A stretch of 64,000 nt of DNA from Streptomyces sp. NBC_00287 (lineage in GTDB: Bacteria > Actinomycetota > Actinomycetes > Streptomycetales > Streptomycetaceae), in assembly GCF_036173105.1 (NCBI RefSeq), contig NZ_CP108053.1:5394001-5458000 (forward strand). Reading direction: 5' to 3'. A program made the position numbers and the translations under genes. The notes under the pieces are model-generated. The model worked only from the letters and a program-made list of their open reading frames with translations. It made no database searches and was not told the origin of the DNA. Each line of letters opens with the position of its first letter. Within the stretch, counting starts at the first letter, position 1. Positions 8,474 through 16,642 of the stretch are shown here, piece after piece.

Positions 8474-8550
8474 AAGACATAGCCTGCTGTCGACGGGGCG
8501 GTCTGGGTACGTGTGACCGCCTGCAGCCCCGCTCTACCCGCAGGAGCACC

Positions 8551-9315
8551 GTGGCAACTGGCCGAACTCACCGACCGGCGACCCGTAGCCGAGGGATTCC
8601 CGAGGCCACCGTCGCCCGGCTTCCGCTGTACCTCCGCGCGCTGACCGCACTGTCGGAGCGCTCGGTACCCACGGTCTCCTCCGAGGAGCTCGCGGCCGCG
8701 GCGGGGGTCAACTCCGCCAAGCTGCGCAAGGACTTCTCCTACCTGGGCTCCTACGGGACGCGTGGTGTGGGTTACGACGTCGAGTATCTCGTGTACCAGA
8801 TCTCCCGCGAACTGGGGCTGACCCAGGACTGGCCGGTTGTGATCGTAGGTATCGGTAACCTCGGCGCCGCGCTGGCCAACTACGGCGGGTTCGCCTCGCG
8901 TGGATTCAGGGTCGCGGCGCTGATCGACGCCGATCCCGCAATGGCCGGAAAGCCCGTGGCCGGGATCCCCGTCCAGCACACCGATGACCTGGAAAAGATC
9001 ATCGAGGACAACGGCGTGTCGATCGGTGTCATCGCCACGCCCGCCGGTGCCGCCCAGCAGGTGTGCGAGCGGCTCGTCGCCGCCGGCGTCACCTCCATCC
9101 TGAACTTCGCGCCCACCGTGCTGTCCGTCCCGGACGGCGTCGACGTGCGCAAGGTCGACCTCTCCATCGAGCTTCAGATCCTCGCCTTCCACGAGCAGCG
9201 CAAGGCCGGCGAGGAAGCCGCGGCGGCCGACGCCACCGCTCCGGTCGCCGCCGTCCGCGGCGAGTCCGGCGACAAAGGGCCAGACGGGGACGTACCCGCC
9301 GTGATGCCGGCATGA
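8551..9315 (+). CDS. rex: Rex, redox-sensing transcriptional repressor
   Basis: Encodes 254 residues from GTG 8551 behind CAGGAG. Residues 18-75 are the winged helix (RLPLYLRALTAL, then SSEELAAAAGVNSAKLRKDF and the YGTRGVGY wing). Residues 95-210 are the Rossmann domain with VVIVGIGNLGAALA, the GxGxxG turn that reads NADH against NAD. The C-terminal 35 residues are an Ala/Gly/Asp tail longer than in Bacillus homologs. Rex represses respiratory and heme genes under aerobic low-NADH conditions. The stop overlaps the hemA start as ATGA, and a Rex operator lies upstream, so the repressor controls its own heme operon. Confidence 0.97.
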   Translation: MATGRTHRPATRSRGIPEATVARLPLYLRALTALSERSVPTVSSEELAAAAGVNSAKLRKDFSYLGSYGTRGVGYDVEYLVYQISRELGLTQDWPVVIVGIGNLGAALANYGGFASRGFRVAALIDADPAMAGKPVAGIPVQHTDDLEKIIEDNGVSIGVIATPAGAAQQVCERLVAAGVTSILNFAPTVLSVPDGVDVRKVDLSIELQILAFHEQRKAGEEAAAADATAPVAAVRGESGDKGPDGDVPAVMPA

Positions 9316-11009
9316 GTCTTCTCGTCGTAGGACTGAGTCACCGCAGCGCTCCGGTCAGCGTGCTGGAGCGGGCCGCGCTGAGCGCGGACGCCCAGATCAA
9401 GCTGCTCCAGGACACGGTCGCCGCGGAGCCGGCCACCGAGGCCGCGGTGCTCGCCACCTGCAACCGGATCGAGCTGTACGCCGACGTCGACAAGTTCCAC
9501 GCCGGTGTCGCCGAACTGTCCACGCTGCTCGCCCAGCACAGCGGCGTGGGGCTGGATGAGCTCACGCCCTATCTGTACGTGCACTACGAGGACCGGGCCG
9601 TCCACCATCTGTTCTCGGTGGCCTGTGGACTCGACTCGATGGTCGTGGGCGAGGGGCAGATCCTCGGACAGATCAAGGACTCCCTGGCCCGAGCGCAGGA
9701 CCTGCACACCGCGGGGCGGCTGCTGAACGACCTGTTCCAGCAGTCCCTGCGGGTCGGCAAGCGCGCGCACTCCGAGACCGGCATCGACCGGGCCGGACAG
9801 TCGCTGGTCACCTTCGGCCTTGAGCAGCTTTCCGGTGGTACGGCTGTGCAGGACTGGGCGCGTGGGAAGAAGGCGCTCGTCATCGGTGCCGGGTCGATGT
9901 CGTCGCTGGCGGCGGCGACGCTGGCGCGGGCCGGGGTTGCCGAGGTCGTGATCGCGAACCGTACGGCTGATCGGGCCGAGCGGCTTGCGGAGATCTTGAA
10001 CGACGGTACGGCCGGGTTGGCGCGCGCGGTTTCCATGGACGCGGTGCCGGATGAACTGACACGTGCCGATGTCGCCGTTTCCTGTACCGGAGCTACCGGG
10101 CTGGTGCTGGCGGCCGAGACCATCGCGGCGGCGCTGCACGTCCGCGGGGTGGTCGCGCAGCCCGGCGCTGACGGGGTGCCGGCTTCTCCGGCAGCGGGCG
10201 CCGCCCAAGCGGCACGACTGCCCGCAGGCCAGGCCAGTGAGGTCGAGGACAGCTGTCCCCTCGATCTGCCCTCCCTCCAAGCCACCGCCGGATTCTCCGT
10301 GTTCGGGGAGGCCGCCGTGGCCGGGATGGGTGCTGCCGAGTTGGAGCAGCACGCGGCGTGGGTGGACAACGGCGCCCCGCGTCCCCAGAGCGCTTCCGAC
10401 GAGGCCGAGGCCATTGCCGCGCTCGCTGCCGCCGCTGCCGCCATCGGCCGGATCCCCGAGCGGCGTAAGCCTGAGGCGGTCGTCGTGGCCCCGCGGCCCG
10501 AGCCCGTGCTGTATCTCCTCGATCTCGCCATGCCGCGGGACATCGACGCGGCCGTGCACCGGCTCGGTGGAGTGCGGCTTGTCGATATCGAGTCGCTCGC
10601 CGAAGCCTCCGCCGACGTTCCCATGGCGGCCGACGTCGACCAGGTCCGTCGTATCGTCTCCGACGAGGTCGCCGCATTCGGGGCGGCGCTCAGGGCCGCG
10701 CACATCACGCCGACCGTGGTCGCGCTGCGGACCATGGCCGCGGATGTCGTCGCCGGGGAGATCGCCCGTCTCGAAGGGCGGCTGCCGGGGCTCGACGACA
10801 AGCACCGCAGTGAGATCACCCAGACCGTGAAGCGCGTCGTGGACAAGCTCCTGCACGCGCCGACCGTACGGGTCAAGCAGCTCGCGGCCGAACCCGGCGG
10901 CGCCGGGTACGCGGACGCGCTGCGGACCCTGTTCGACCTCGACCCCGAGACGGTGGCCGCCGTCTCCCGGGCCGAGGACAGCACCGAGAAAGACCGAGGG
11001 CCGGCATGA
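9312..11009 (+). CDS. hemA: glutamyl-tRNA reductase with long internal insertion
   Basis: Encodes 565 residues. It reduces glutamyl-tRNA(Glu) with NADPH to glutamate-1-semialdehyde, the first step of C5 heme synthesis. The catalytic Cys is Cys50 in LATCNRIELYA; the substrate-binding region holds GLDSMVVGEGQILGQIK; the NADPH domain has LVIGAGSMSSLAA (about 189-201); the C-terminal dimerisation helices end the protein. Typical family members have about 420-450 residues. Here about 115 Ala/Gly/Pro-rich residues (roughly 281-397) interrupt the NADPH domain before VLYLLDLAMPRD. Part of that insert is translated from a dispersed repeat (10173-10227). ATGA overlaps couple it to rex and hemC. HemL, encoded at 54 kb, uses its product. 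Confidence 0.96.
   Translation: MSLLVVGLSHRSAPVSVLERAALSADAQIKLLQDTVAAEPATEAAVLATCNRIELYADVDKFHAGVAELSTLLAQHSGVGLDELTPYLYVHYEDRAVHHLFSVACGLDSMVVGEGQILGQIKDSLARAQDLHTAGRLLNDLFQQSLRVGKRAHSETGIDRAGQSLVTFGLEQLSGGTAVQDWARGKKALVIGAGSMSSLAAATLARAGVAEVVIANRTADRAERLAEILNDGTAGLARAVSMDAVPDELTRADVAVSCTGATGLVLAAETIAAALHVRGVVAQPGADGVPASPAAGAAQAARLPAGQASEVEDSCPLDLPSLQATAGFSVFGEAAVAGMGAAELEQHAAWVDNGAPRPQSASDEAEAIAALAAAAAAIGRIPERRKPEAVVVAPRPEPVLYLLDLAMPRDIDAAVHRLGGVRLVDIESLAEASADVPMAADVDQVRRIVSDEVAAFGAALRAAHITPTVVALRTMAADVVAGEIARLEGRLPGLDDKHRSEITQTVKRVVDKLLHAPTVRVKQLAAEPGGAGYADALRTLFDLDPETVAAVSRAEDSTEKDRGPA
10173..10227 (+). repeat. dispersed repeat, copy inside hemA
   Basis: It shares GGGGTGCCG, then a CTTTCT-like stretch, GGCAGCGGGCGCCGCCC, and AGCGGCACGACTGCCCGCAG with copies at 15352-15417 and 27641-27692. 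Arms GCGGGC and GCCCGC can pair. It is read in frame here and contributes ASPAAGAAQAARLPAGQ to HemA. Confidence 0.8.
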
Positions 11010-11965
11010 AAGACAAGGCACTGAGGCTCGGGACCCGGCGGAGCAGACTCGCCATGGCCCAGTCCGGGCAGGTGGCGGACGCCGTGAGCCAGGTGACCGG
11101 ACGGCCCGTGGAGCTCGTCGAGATCACCACGTACGGCGATGTCTCCCGGGAGGCGCTCGCCCAGATCGGCGGCACCGGCGTCTTCGTCACCGCGCTGCGC
11201 GAGGCGCTGCTCAAGGGTGAGGTCGACTTCGCGGTGCACTCCCTGAAGGACCTGCCCACCGGGCAGCCCGACGAACTGACGCTCGCCGCCATCCCCGAGC
11301 GCGAGGACCCGCGCGACGTGATCGTCGCCCGGGACGCGCTGAAGTTCACCGACCTGCCGCGCGGGGCGCGCATCGGTACGGGTTCGCCGCGCCGTATGGC
11401 ACAGCTGAACGCGTACGCGCGCAGCCACGGTCTGGACATCGAGACGGTCCCGATCCGGGGCAACGTCGACACCCGGATCGGATACGTGCGGGACGGTGAG
11501 CTGGACGCCGTCGTGCTCGCCGCCGCCGGACTGAACCGCATCGGCCGGATCGACGAGGTGACCGACTTCCTGTCGGTCGACACGGTTTTGCCCGCCCCCG
11601 GCCAGGGGGCCCTGGCGATCGAGTGCACCGCGGACAACGCGGACCTCATCGCCGCGCTCGGTGAGCTCGACGACCCGTTCACGCGGGCCGCCGTCACCGC
11701 CGAGCGGTCACTGCTCGCCGCCCTGGAGGCCGGCTGCTCCGCCCCTGTGGGCGCGCTGGCCGACCTGCTGGCCGACGGGCAGATTGTCAAGGAAATGCGC
11801 CTGCGGGGCGTCGTCGGCACGACCGACGGCACTCGTACGGTGCAGCTGTCCACCACCGGTCCCGTGCCCGAGACGCACGACCAGGCGCTGGCGCTCGGTC
11901 GCGAACTCGCTGCCGAGATGCTTGCCCAGGGCGCGGCCGGTCTGATGGGGGAGCGAGCACAGTGA
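11006..11965 (+). CDS. hemC: hydroxymethylbilane synthase (porphobilinogen deaminase)
   Basis: Encodes 319 residues, the normal family length. It polymerises four porphobilinogens into hydroxymethylbilane in the cytoplasm. The N-terminus RLGTRRSRLAMAQS, the catalytic region HSLKDLPTGQ (Asp82) and the Arg-rich substrate loop TGSPRRMAQL are intact. Cys244 in LEAGCSAPVGA is the attachment site of the dipyrromethane cofactor. The start ATG overlaps the hemA stop and the stop overlaps the hemD GTG, so translation of rex-hemA-hemC-hemD is coupled throughout. Confidence 0.97.
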   Translation: MKDKALRLGTRRSRLAMAQSGQVADAVSQVTGRPVELVEITTYGDVSREALAQIGGTGVFVTALREALLKGEVDFAVHSLKDLPTGQPDELTLAAIPEREDPRDVIVARDALKFTDLPRGARIGTGSPRRMAQLNAYARSHGLDIETVPIRGNVDTRIGYVRDGELDAVVLAAAGLNRIGRIDEVTDFLSVDTVLPAPGQGALAIECTADNADLIAALGELDDPFTRAAVTAERSLLAALEAGCSAPVGALADLLADGQIVKEMRLRGVVGTTDGTRTVQLSTTGPVPETHDQALALGRELAAEMLAQGAAGLMGERAQ

Positions 11966-13662
11966 GCCCCACCACCCTTCCCGTCGGCCTGGAACACGGT
12001 CACGTCACCTTCCTCGGTGCCGGACCCGGGGATCCGGGACTGCTGACTCTGCGCGCTGTCGAGGCGCTGGCGAACGCGGACGTTCTTGTCGCCGAGCACG
12101 AGGTGCTCGACGTCGTCCGGGTGCACGCCAGGCCGGGCGTGGCCGTAGTGAACGCGGATCCGTCCTCGGACCCTGTTCCGGGCACAGGCACGCCTCAACT
12201 AGCGGTAGTTGACGGCGCGTCAACAACCGCTGGGGCACCCGCTGTGCGGGATGCCGCACATCTTGTCATGGAGGCCGCGCGGGGCGGCAGGCGGGTCGTG
12301 CGTGCGGTGTCCGGGGACCCCGGGCTCGACGCGTACGCCGCCGAGGAGATGCTGGCGTGCGCCGCGGCGGGGGTGCCCTTCGAGGTCGTCCCCGGTATCG
12401 CGGCCGCGGTCGGTGTACCCGCGTACGCCGGTGTTCCGCTGCGGGACGCGCAGGGCGCGGACGTGCGGTTCGTGGACGCGCGGACGGCGTCCGACCGGTG
12501 CTGGACGGAGGTGGGGGCCTCGGACGGGACGGTGGTCGTGTCGACGTCCCTCGACTCCGTCGCTGCCGCCGCCGGTGAGCTGGTCGCCGCCGGGCGCAAG
12601 CCCGATACGCCCATGACGGTCACCGTCGCCGGTACGACCACGCGCCAGCGGACCTGGACCGCCACCCTCGGCACCATCGCGCAGACGCTGAAGCAGGCCA
12701 AGGTGCTGCCCTCGCCGGAGGGCGGGCGGCCGGTGATAGCCGTGGTCGGTGAGCGCTCCGCCGCGGCTCAGCGTGAGCAGTTGTCGTGGTTCGAGTCCAA
12801 GCCGCTCTTCGGGTGGCGGGTGCTCGTGCCGCGCACGAAGGAGCAGGCGGCTTCGCTCTCCGACCAGCTTCGGTCGTACGGGGCCGTGCCGCACGAGGTG
12901 CCGACCATCGCCGTCGAGCCGCCGCGGACGCCTCAGCAGATGGAGCGCGCGGTCAAGGGGCTCGTGACGGGCCGCTACGAGTGGATCGCCTTCACCTCGG
13001 TGAACGCGGTCAAGGCCGTGCGGGAGAAGTTCGAGGAGTACGGGCTCGATGCCCGCGCCTTCGCCGGGATCAAGGTCGCGGCGGTGGGCGAGCAGACGGC
13101 CAAGGCGCTGATCGCCTTCGGCGTGAAGCCGGATCTCGTGCCGTCGGGGGAGCAGTCGGCCGCGGGTCTCTTGGAGGACTGGCCGCCGTACGACCCCGTC
13201 TTCGACCCGATCGACCGGGTGTTCCTGCCGCGGGCCGATATCGCCACGGAGACGCTGGTCGCCGGGCTGATCGAGCTCGGGTGGGAGGTGGACGACGTCA
13301 CGGCCTATCGGACCGTGCGGGCGTCGCCGCCGCCGGCGGAGACTCGGGAGGCGATCAAGGGGGGTGGCTTCGACGCCGTTCTCTTCACGTCGTCGTCCAC
13401 CGTGCGGAACCTGGTGGGTATCGCCGGTAAGCCGCACAACGTGACCGTGATCGCGTGTATCGGTCCGGCTACCGCGAAGACCGCCGAGGAGCATGGGCTG
13501 CGGGTGGATGTGATGGCTCCGGAGCCGTCCGTGCACAAGCTGGCCGAGGCGCTGGCGGACTTCGGCGCGAAGCGGAGGGACGCGGCTGTGGAGGCCGGGG
13601 ATGCGGTTACTCGGCCGAGTGAGCGGCGGCCGGGGGCGCGGCGTCGGCGTACGACGACCTGA
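11962..13662 (+). CDS. hemD: fused uroporphyrinogen-III C-methyltransferase / uroporphyrinogen-III synthase
   Basis: Encodes 566 residues with two enzymes. Residues 10-255 are a tetrapyrrole methylase domain: VTFLGAGPGDPGLLTLRA is the SUMT N-terminal motif, and VVPGIAAAVGVPAYAGVPL is a later conserved loop. Residues about 285-545 are the HemD fold (WRVLVPRTKEQAASLSDQL, then AFTSVNAVKAV and FTSSSTVRNL). HemD closes and inverts ring D of hydroxymethylbilane; the methylase would divert product to siroheme and corrin. Such fusions are usual in actinobacteria. The methylase domain contains an unusual double hairpin at 12196-12231. The Arg/Gly-rich last 25 residues look unstructured. A terminator hairpin follows. 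Confidence 0.95.
   Translation: MSPTTLPVGLEHGHVTFLGAGPGDPGLLTLRAVEALANADVLVAEHEVLDVVRVHARPGVAVVNADPSSDPVPGTGTPQLAVVDGASTTAGAPAVRDAAHLVMEAARGGRRVVRAVSGDPGLDAYAAEEMLACAAAGVPFEVVPGIAAAVGVPAYAGVPLRDAQGADVRFVDARTASDRCWTEVGASDGTVVVSTSLDSVAAAAGELVAAGRKPDTPMTVTVAGTTTRQRTWTATLGTIAQTLKQAKVLPSPEGGRPVIAVVGERSAAAQREQLSWFESKPLFGWRVLVPRTKEQAASLSDQLRSYGAVPHEVPTIAVEPPRTPQQMERAVKGLVTGRYEWIAFTSVNAVKAVREKFEEYGLDARAFAGIKVAAVGEQTAKALIAFGVKPDLVPSGEQSAAGLLEDWPPYDPVFDPIDRVFLPRADIATETLVAGLIELGWEVDDVTAYRTVRASPPPAETREAIKGGGFDAVLFTSSSTVRNLVGIAGKPHNVTVIACIGPATAKTAEEHGLRVDVMAPEPSVHKLAEALADFGAKRRDAAVEAGDAVTRPSERRPGARRRRTTT
12196..12231 (+). repeat. overlapping inverted repeats inside hemD
   Basis: CAACTAGCGGTAGTTG (12196-12211) folds on itself with arms CAACTA/TAGTTG. 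The same TAGTTG bases can instead pair downstream: AGCGGT (12201) with ACCGCT (12226) and GTTGAC (12208) with GTCAAC (12219). The two structures are mutually exclusive. Confidence 0.75.
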
Positions 13663-13676
13663 AGGTGACGGTCGGC

Positions 13677-13706
13677 TGGGGCGGCAGGGTGTTGGGTGCC
13701 GCCCCA
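13677..13706. terminator. hairpin between hemD and the FAD oxidase gene
   Basis: Arms TGGGGCGGCA (13677-13686) and TGCCGCCCCA (13697-13706) form a perfect 10-bp stem around a 10-nt loop between two converging genes, so it probably ends transcripts from both sides. Confidence 0.85.
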
Positions 13707-13725
13707 GTGGCATGTCTGCTTCCGG

Positions 13726-15105
13726 TTACGCGACTGTGTGGCCGTAGCGCAGCAGGTTGTTCGGGTCGTACGTCTTCTTCGCCTGGCGCAGGCGGGTGAG
13801 GACCTCCGGGGTCCAGGCTCGGGCTCTGTCCTCGGCGTTGCCCGGGGTGCCGTGGATGTTGACCATGGTGTGGCCTGTGCCGTAGGGGGACATCGCGTGG
13901 TGCAGGGAGGTTGTTGCCTGCTCTATCGCTTCCGCTGCTGGTGGGGCTGCCAGGACTCCTACCGCTTCCATCAGGTAGTTCGCGTCCCTCGCGCAGATCG
14001 CGTCCTCTGCGCGCGGTGGGCGGGACAGGGCACCGCCCATGTGGCGCAGGCCGACCATCAGCAGGGGGAAGTCGGTTACTTGCGGGCCTGCATGGCTGAG
14101 GAAGGCGCGGACCGCTTCCGGGGGGAGTTCGCGTATCAGGGAGCAGGATTCTCGGGCGGGGAGGGGGTCCTGGGGCTCCATGTAGATGCGGTCCATTGCC
14201 GCGTACGGCATTTCCTCGACCGTGTCGACCACTACGGGGGCGGCGTCGCGGATCGTCGCGAGCAGCGCCTCGCCTTCCGCCGGGTCCGCTGTCCAGGCCA
14301 CCGCCACTCGGGCCCAGAAGCCGCCGCGCAGGGGTTCGGGGATCTGGGGGATCGGGGGGAGGCGTAGCAGCGTGAAGGCGCTGCACATTTCTTCCGGAAC
14401 GTGCCTCGTCCATTCCGCCCAGGTGGTCAGGAGGGGTTCCGCGTCTTCGCCCGCGCAGTAGATGCCGCCGCCGAGGATCGTGGGGAGGGGGAGCAGGTCG
14501 CAGGTCAGGGAGGTGACTATGCCTACGTTTCCCTTGCCGCCTTTCAGCGCCCAGAACAGGTCCGGTTCCTGGGTGGCGTCCGTTTCGTGCAGGATGCCGT
14601 CCGGGGTGACCACCTGGAAGCTGTGGACCAGGTCGCTTGCGTAGCCGTAGGTGCGGCCGAGGACGGGGAGGCCGCCGCCGAGGGTGTAGCCGATGACCCC
14701 CGCGTCCGTGGAGGAGCCGGTGAGGGCGGCGAGGCCGTGGGGGGCGGCTGCGTCCAGGACGTGCCGCCACTTGGCCCCTGCGGAGATTTTCGCGGTGCGG
14801 GTTTCCGGGGTGATCGTCACGTCTGTCATGCGGGTGGTGTTGATGAGCAGACCGTGGTCGATCGGGTAGTTGGCGCCGTGGCCTGTGGCCTGGACGGCTA
14901 CGGGGGTGTGGGTGGCCGAGGCCCAGCGCAGGGCGGTGACTATGTCGTGGGGGCTGGTGGCGCCTATGACTACGTCCGGGGTGTGGAGGGCGGCGAGGTT
15001 GAAGCCGGTGACTTCGTCGGCGTAGCCGGGGGCGCCGGGGCGTAGGACCGGGCCCTGGATCTCTGAGAGGGCGAAGAGGTCGGGGGTGGGGTGGGGGGCG
15101 GTCAT
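13726..15105 (-). CDS. FAD-linked (berberine-bridge/PCMH type) oxidase
   Basis: Encodes 459 residues from an ATG behind GGAGG. Residues about 38-205 are the FAD-binding PCMH domain. ATGHGANYPID carries the GH motif whose histidine usually bonds FAD, and GYTLGGGLPVLGR is the conserved glycine loop. I do not see the second covalent cysteine of bicovalent members at its usual place. The C-terminus YDPNNLLRYGHTVA is the BBE segment (normally YDPxNxF). No signal peptide, so cytoplasmic. Such enzymes oxidise alcohols or ring C-H bonds in secondary metabolites or sugars. It lies between hemD and hemB on the opposite strand and is probably unrelated to heme. Confidence 0.92.
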   Translation of the reverse strand: MTAPHPTPDLFALSEIQGPVLRPGAPGYADEVTGFNLAALHTPDVVIGATSPHDIVTALRWASATHTPVAVQATGHGANYPIDHGLLINTTRMTDVTITPETRTAKISAGAKWRHVLDAAAPHGLAALTGSSTDAGVIGYTLGGGLPVLGRTYGYASDLVHSFQVVTPDGILHETDATQEPDLFWALKGGKGNVGIVTSLTCDLLPLPTILGGGIYCAGEDAEPLLTTWAEWTRHVPEEMCSAFTLLRLPPIPQIPEPLRGGFWARVAVAWTADPAEGEALLATIRDAAPVVVDTVEEMPYAAMDRIYMEPQDPLPARESCSLIRELPPEAVRAFLSHAGPQVTDFPLLMVGLRHMGGALSRPPRAEDAICARDANYLMEAVGVLAAPPAAEAIEQATTSLHHAMSPYGTGHTMVNIHGTPGNAEDRARAWTPEVLTRLRQAKKTYDPNNLLRYGHTVA

Positions 15106-15241
15106 GGGGTCCTCCGTCGGGGGCGTACGGAGGGACGGCGGCGGTCGGGGGTGGCCGTCGGGGTCCTGGGTCGCTTGTCCTTCCAGGATGGCTTGTGGGG
15201 GTGGGGTGTGCAGGTTGTGGGGGCGGGATGCGGTGCCCTGC

Positions 15242-15311
15242 GGGTGCGGGTGCGGGTGCGGGTGCGGGTGCGGGTGTGCGCGCGTGCGGGTGTGCGCGCG
15301 TGCGGGTGCGT
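15242..15311 (+). repeat. GGGTGC hexanucleotide array
   Basis: Five GGGTGC units and one GGGTGT run from 15242 to 15277. A GTGCGCGCGTGCGGGT-like unit then occurs about twice up to 15311. Simple-sequence arrays like this vary in number between strains. Confidence 0.85.
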
Positions 15312-15351
15312 GGGGGCTTGGGTGGGGTGGGTTTCGCTTGCCCGCGCTTGC

Positions 15352-15417
15352 GGGGTGCCGCTTTCTTTGGCAGCGGGCGCCGCCCCAGCGGCACGACTGC
15401 CCGCAGCTGCGCGGGTT
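15352..15417 (+). repeat. dispersed repeat, full intergenic copy
   Basis: GGGGTGCCGCTTTCTTTGG runs into GGCAGCGGGCGCCGCCCC, then AGCGGCACGACTGCCCGCAG and CTGCGCGGGTT. It is almost identical to the copies at 10173 (hemA) and 27641 (DUF2637 gene) and is the longest of them. Confidence 0.85.
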
Positions 15418-15475
15418 GGGTGGGGCTGGCCGCTTCGGTGGCCGCCGTTGCGGCGGGTCTTCGGCAGCTGCTGGG

Positions 15476-15519
15476 TGGGCGCCGCCCTAGCGGCACGACT
15501 GCCAGCAGCTACGCGGGTT
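15476..15519 (+). repeat. dispersed repeat, second copy
   Basis: TGGGCGCCGCCCTAGCGGCA followed by CGACTGCCAGCAGCTACGCG differs from the first copy at a few bases and lacks the CTTTCT end. A half copy (CGACTGCCCGCAGCTACG) follows at about 15558-15575. Confidence 0.8.
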
Positions 15520-15647
15520 CGGCTGCCTCGCAGTTGCGCGGGGTGTTCCGTGCTGTACGACTGCCCGCAGCTACGCCGGTTAGGTGGGCGTTTGCGCCGA
15601 CATTGCGTCGGCATCGGGGGCCCCGAGGCGGGCGTAGCGTTGGTTTT

Positions 15648-16640
15648 ATGACGACGTATGGATCATTTCCCGGGAGTCGGCCTCGGCGGTTGCGGGGGTC
15701 TGCTGTCATGCGGCGGATGGTTGCTGAGACTCGGTTGCATCCGGCCGATCTCATTCTTCCCGCCTTTGTGCGGGAGGGGGTCAGTGAGCCTGTTCCTATT
15801 GCCGCCATGCCCGGCGTTGTGCAGCACACTCGGGACAGTTTGAAGAAAGCCGCTGCTGAGGCTGTTGCCGCTGGGGTTTCCGGGATCATGTTGTTCGGGG
15901 TGCCGGAAGAGGGCAAGAAGGACGCCCTTGGGACTCCTGGGACCGATCCTGATGGGATTCTTCAAGTCGCCCTGCGGGATGTTCGTGCCGAGGTCGGTGA
16001 CGAGCTTCTTGTGATGTCTGACCTCTGTCTCGACGAGACCACCGATCATGGGCACTGCGGGGTGCTTGACGACCAGGGGCGGGTCGACAATGACGCCACC
16101 CTTGAGCGGTACGCCGAGATGGCTCAGGTCCAGGCCGACGCCGGCGCCCATGTCGTCGGGCCCAGCGGGATGATGGACGGGCAGGTCGGGGTCATCCGCG
16201 ACGCACTGGACCAGATCGGGCGGGATGATGTCGCCATCCTCGCCTACACCGCCAAGTACGCCTCCGCCTTCTACGGGCCCTTCCGGGAAGCCGTTGCCTC
16301 GTCCCTCCAAGGGGATCGGAAGACTTATCAGCAGGACCCCGCCAACGTACGGGAGTCCATGCGGGAGTTGGCCCTCGATCTGGAGGAAGGGGCCGACATG
16401 GTGATGGTCAAGCCCGCCGGGCCCTATCTCGACATCCTCGCGCGCGTCGCGGATGCCGTGGATGTGCCGGTCGCCGCCTACCAGATCTCCGGTGAGTACT
16501 CCATGATCGAGGCCGCCGCCGAGAAGGGGTGGATCGATCGGGATCGCGCCATTCTGGAGACGCTCACCGGGATCAAGCGGGCGGGTGCGCGGAACATCCT
16601 CACCTACTGGGCCACCGAGGCCGCCCAGAAGATTCAGTAG
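15648..16640 (+). CDS. hemB: porphobilinogen synthase (delta-aminolevulinate dehydratase)
   Basis: Encodes 330 residues. It condenses two 5-aminolevulinates to porphobilinogen. Both Schiff-base lysines are present, in YTAKYASAFYGPF and MVKPAGPYLDI. The metal region reads DLCLDETTDHGHCG: it keeps two of the three cysteines of zinc enzymes (usual form C-x-C-x8-C) and has Asp in place of the middle one, so it is intermediate between zinc and magnesium types. ATG 15648 has no Shine-Dalgarno sequence; upstream in-frame codons read through the repeats and are unlikely to be coding. It lies apart from hemACD, across the FAD oxidase gene. The stop lies 2 nt from that of the next, convergent gene. Confidence 0.96.
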   Translation: MTTYGSFPGSRPRRLRGSAVMRRMVAETRLHPADLILPAFVREGVSEPVPIAAMPGVVQHTRDSLKKAAAEAVAAGVSGIMLFGVPEEGKKDALGTPGTDPDGILQVALRDVRAEVGDELLVMSDLCLDETTDHGHCGVLDDQGRVDNDATLERYAEMAQVQADAGAHVVGPSGMMDGQVGVIRDALDQIGRDDVAILAYTAKYASAFYGPFREAVASSLQGDRKTYQQDPANVRESMRELALDLEEGADMVMVKPAGPYLDILARVADAVDVPVAAYQISGEYSMIEAAAEKGWIDRDRAILETLTGIKRAGARNILTYWATEAAQKIQ

Positions 16641-16642
16641 GT

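Larger units (their letters stand above)
15106..15647. other. repeat-rich intergenic region upstream of hemB
   Basis: This 542-nt gap holds no believable gene; both strands are open but give low-complexity translations. It contains a GGGTGC hexamer array, two dispersed-repeat copies and one half copy. The hemB promoter must lie in the last part. The absence of a Shine-Dalgarno sequence before ATG 15648, with TAGCGT about 9 nt upstream as a possible -10, suggests a leaderless or near-leaderless mRNA. Confidence 0.7.

Noticed and set aside
9174..11021. Very long antisense frame over hemA
   Set aside because: No recognisable fold, atypical composition, and the plus-strand gene has all catalytic residues.
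13694..13731. A further copy of the dispersed repeat after hemD
   Set aside because: GGGTGCCGCCCCAGTGGCA resembles the repeat, but the similarity is mostly the terminator stem and the rest diverges, so I call only the terminator.
15195..15647. Upstream in-frame extension of hemB
   Set aside because: It would translate the GGGTGC array and dispersed repeats; the known N-terminus of HemB begins at ATG 15648.
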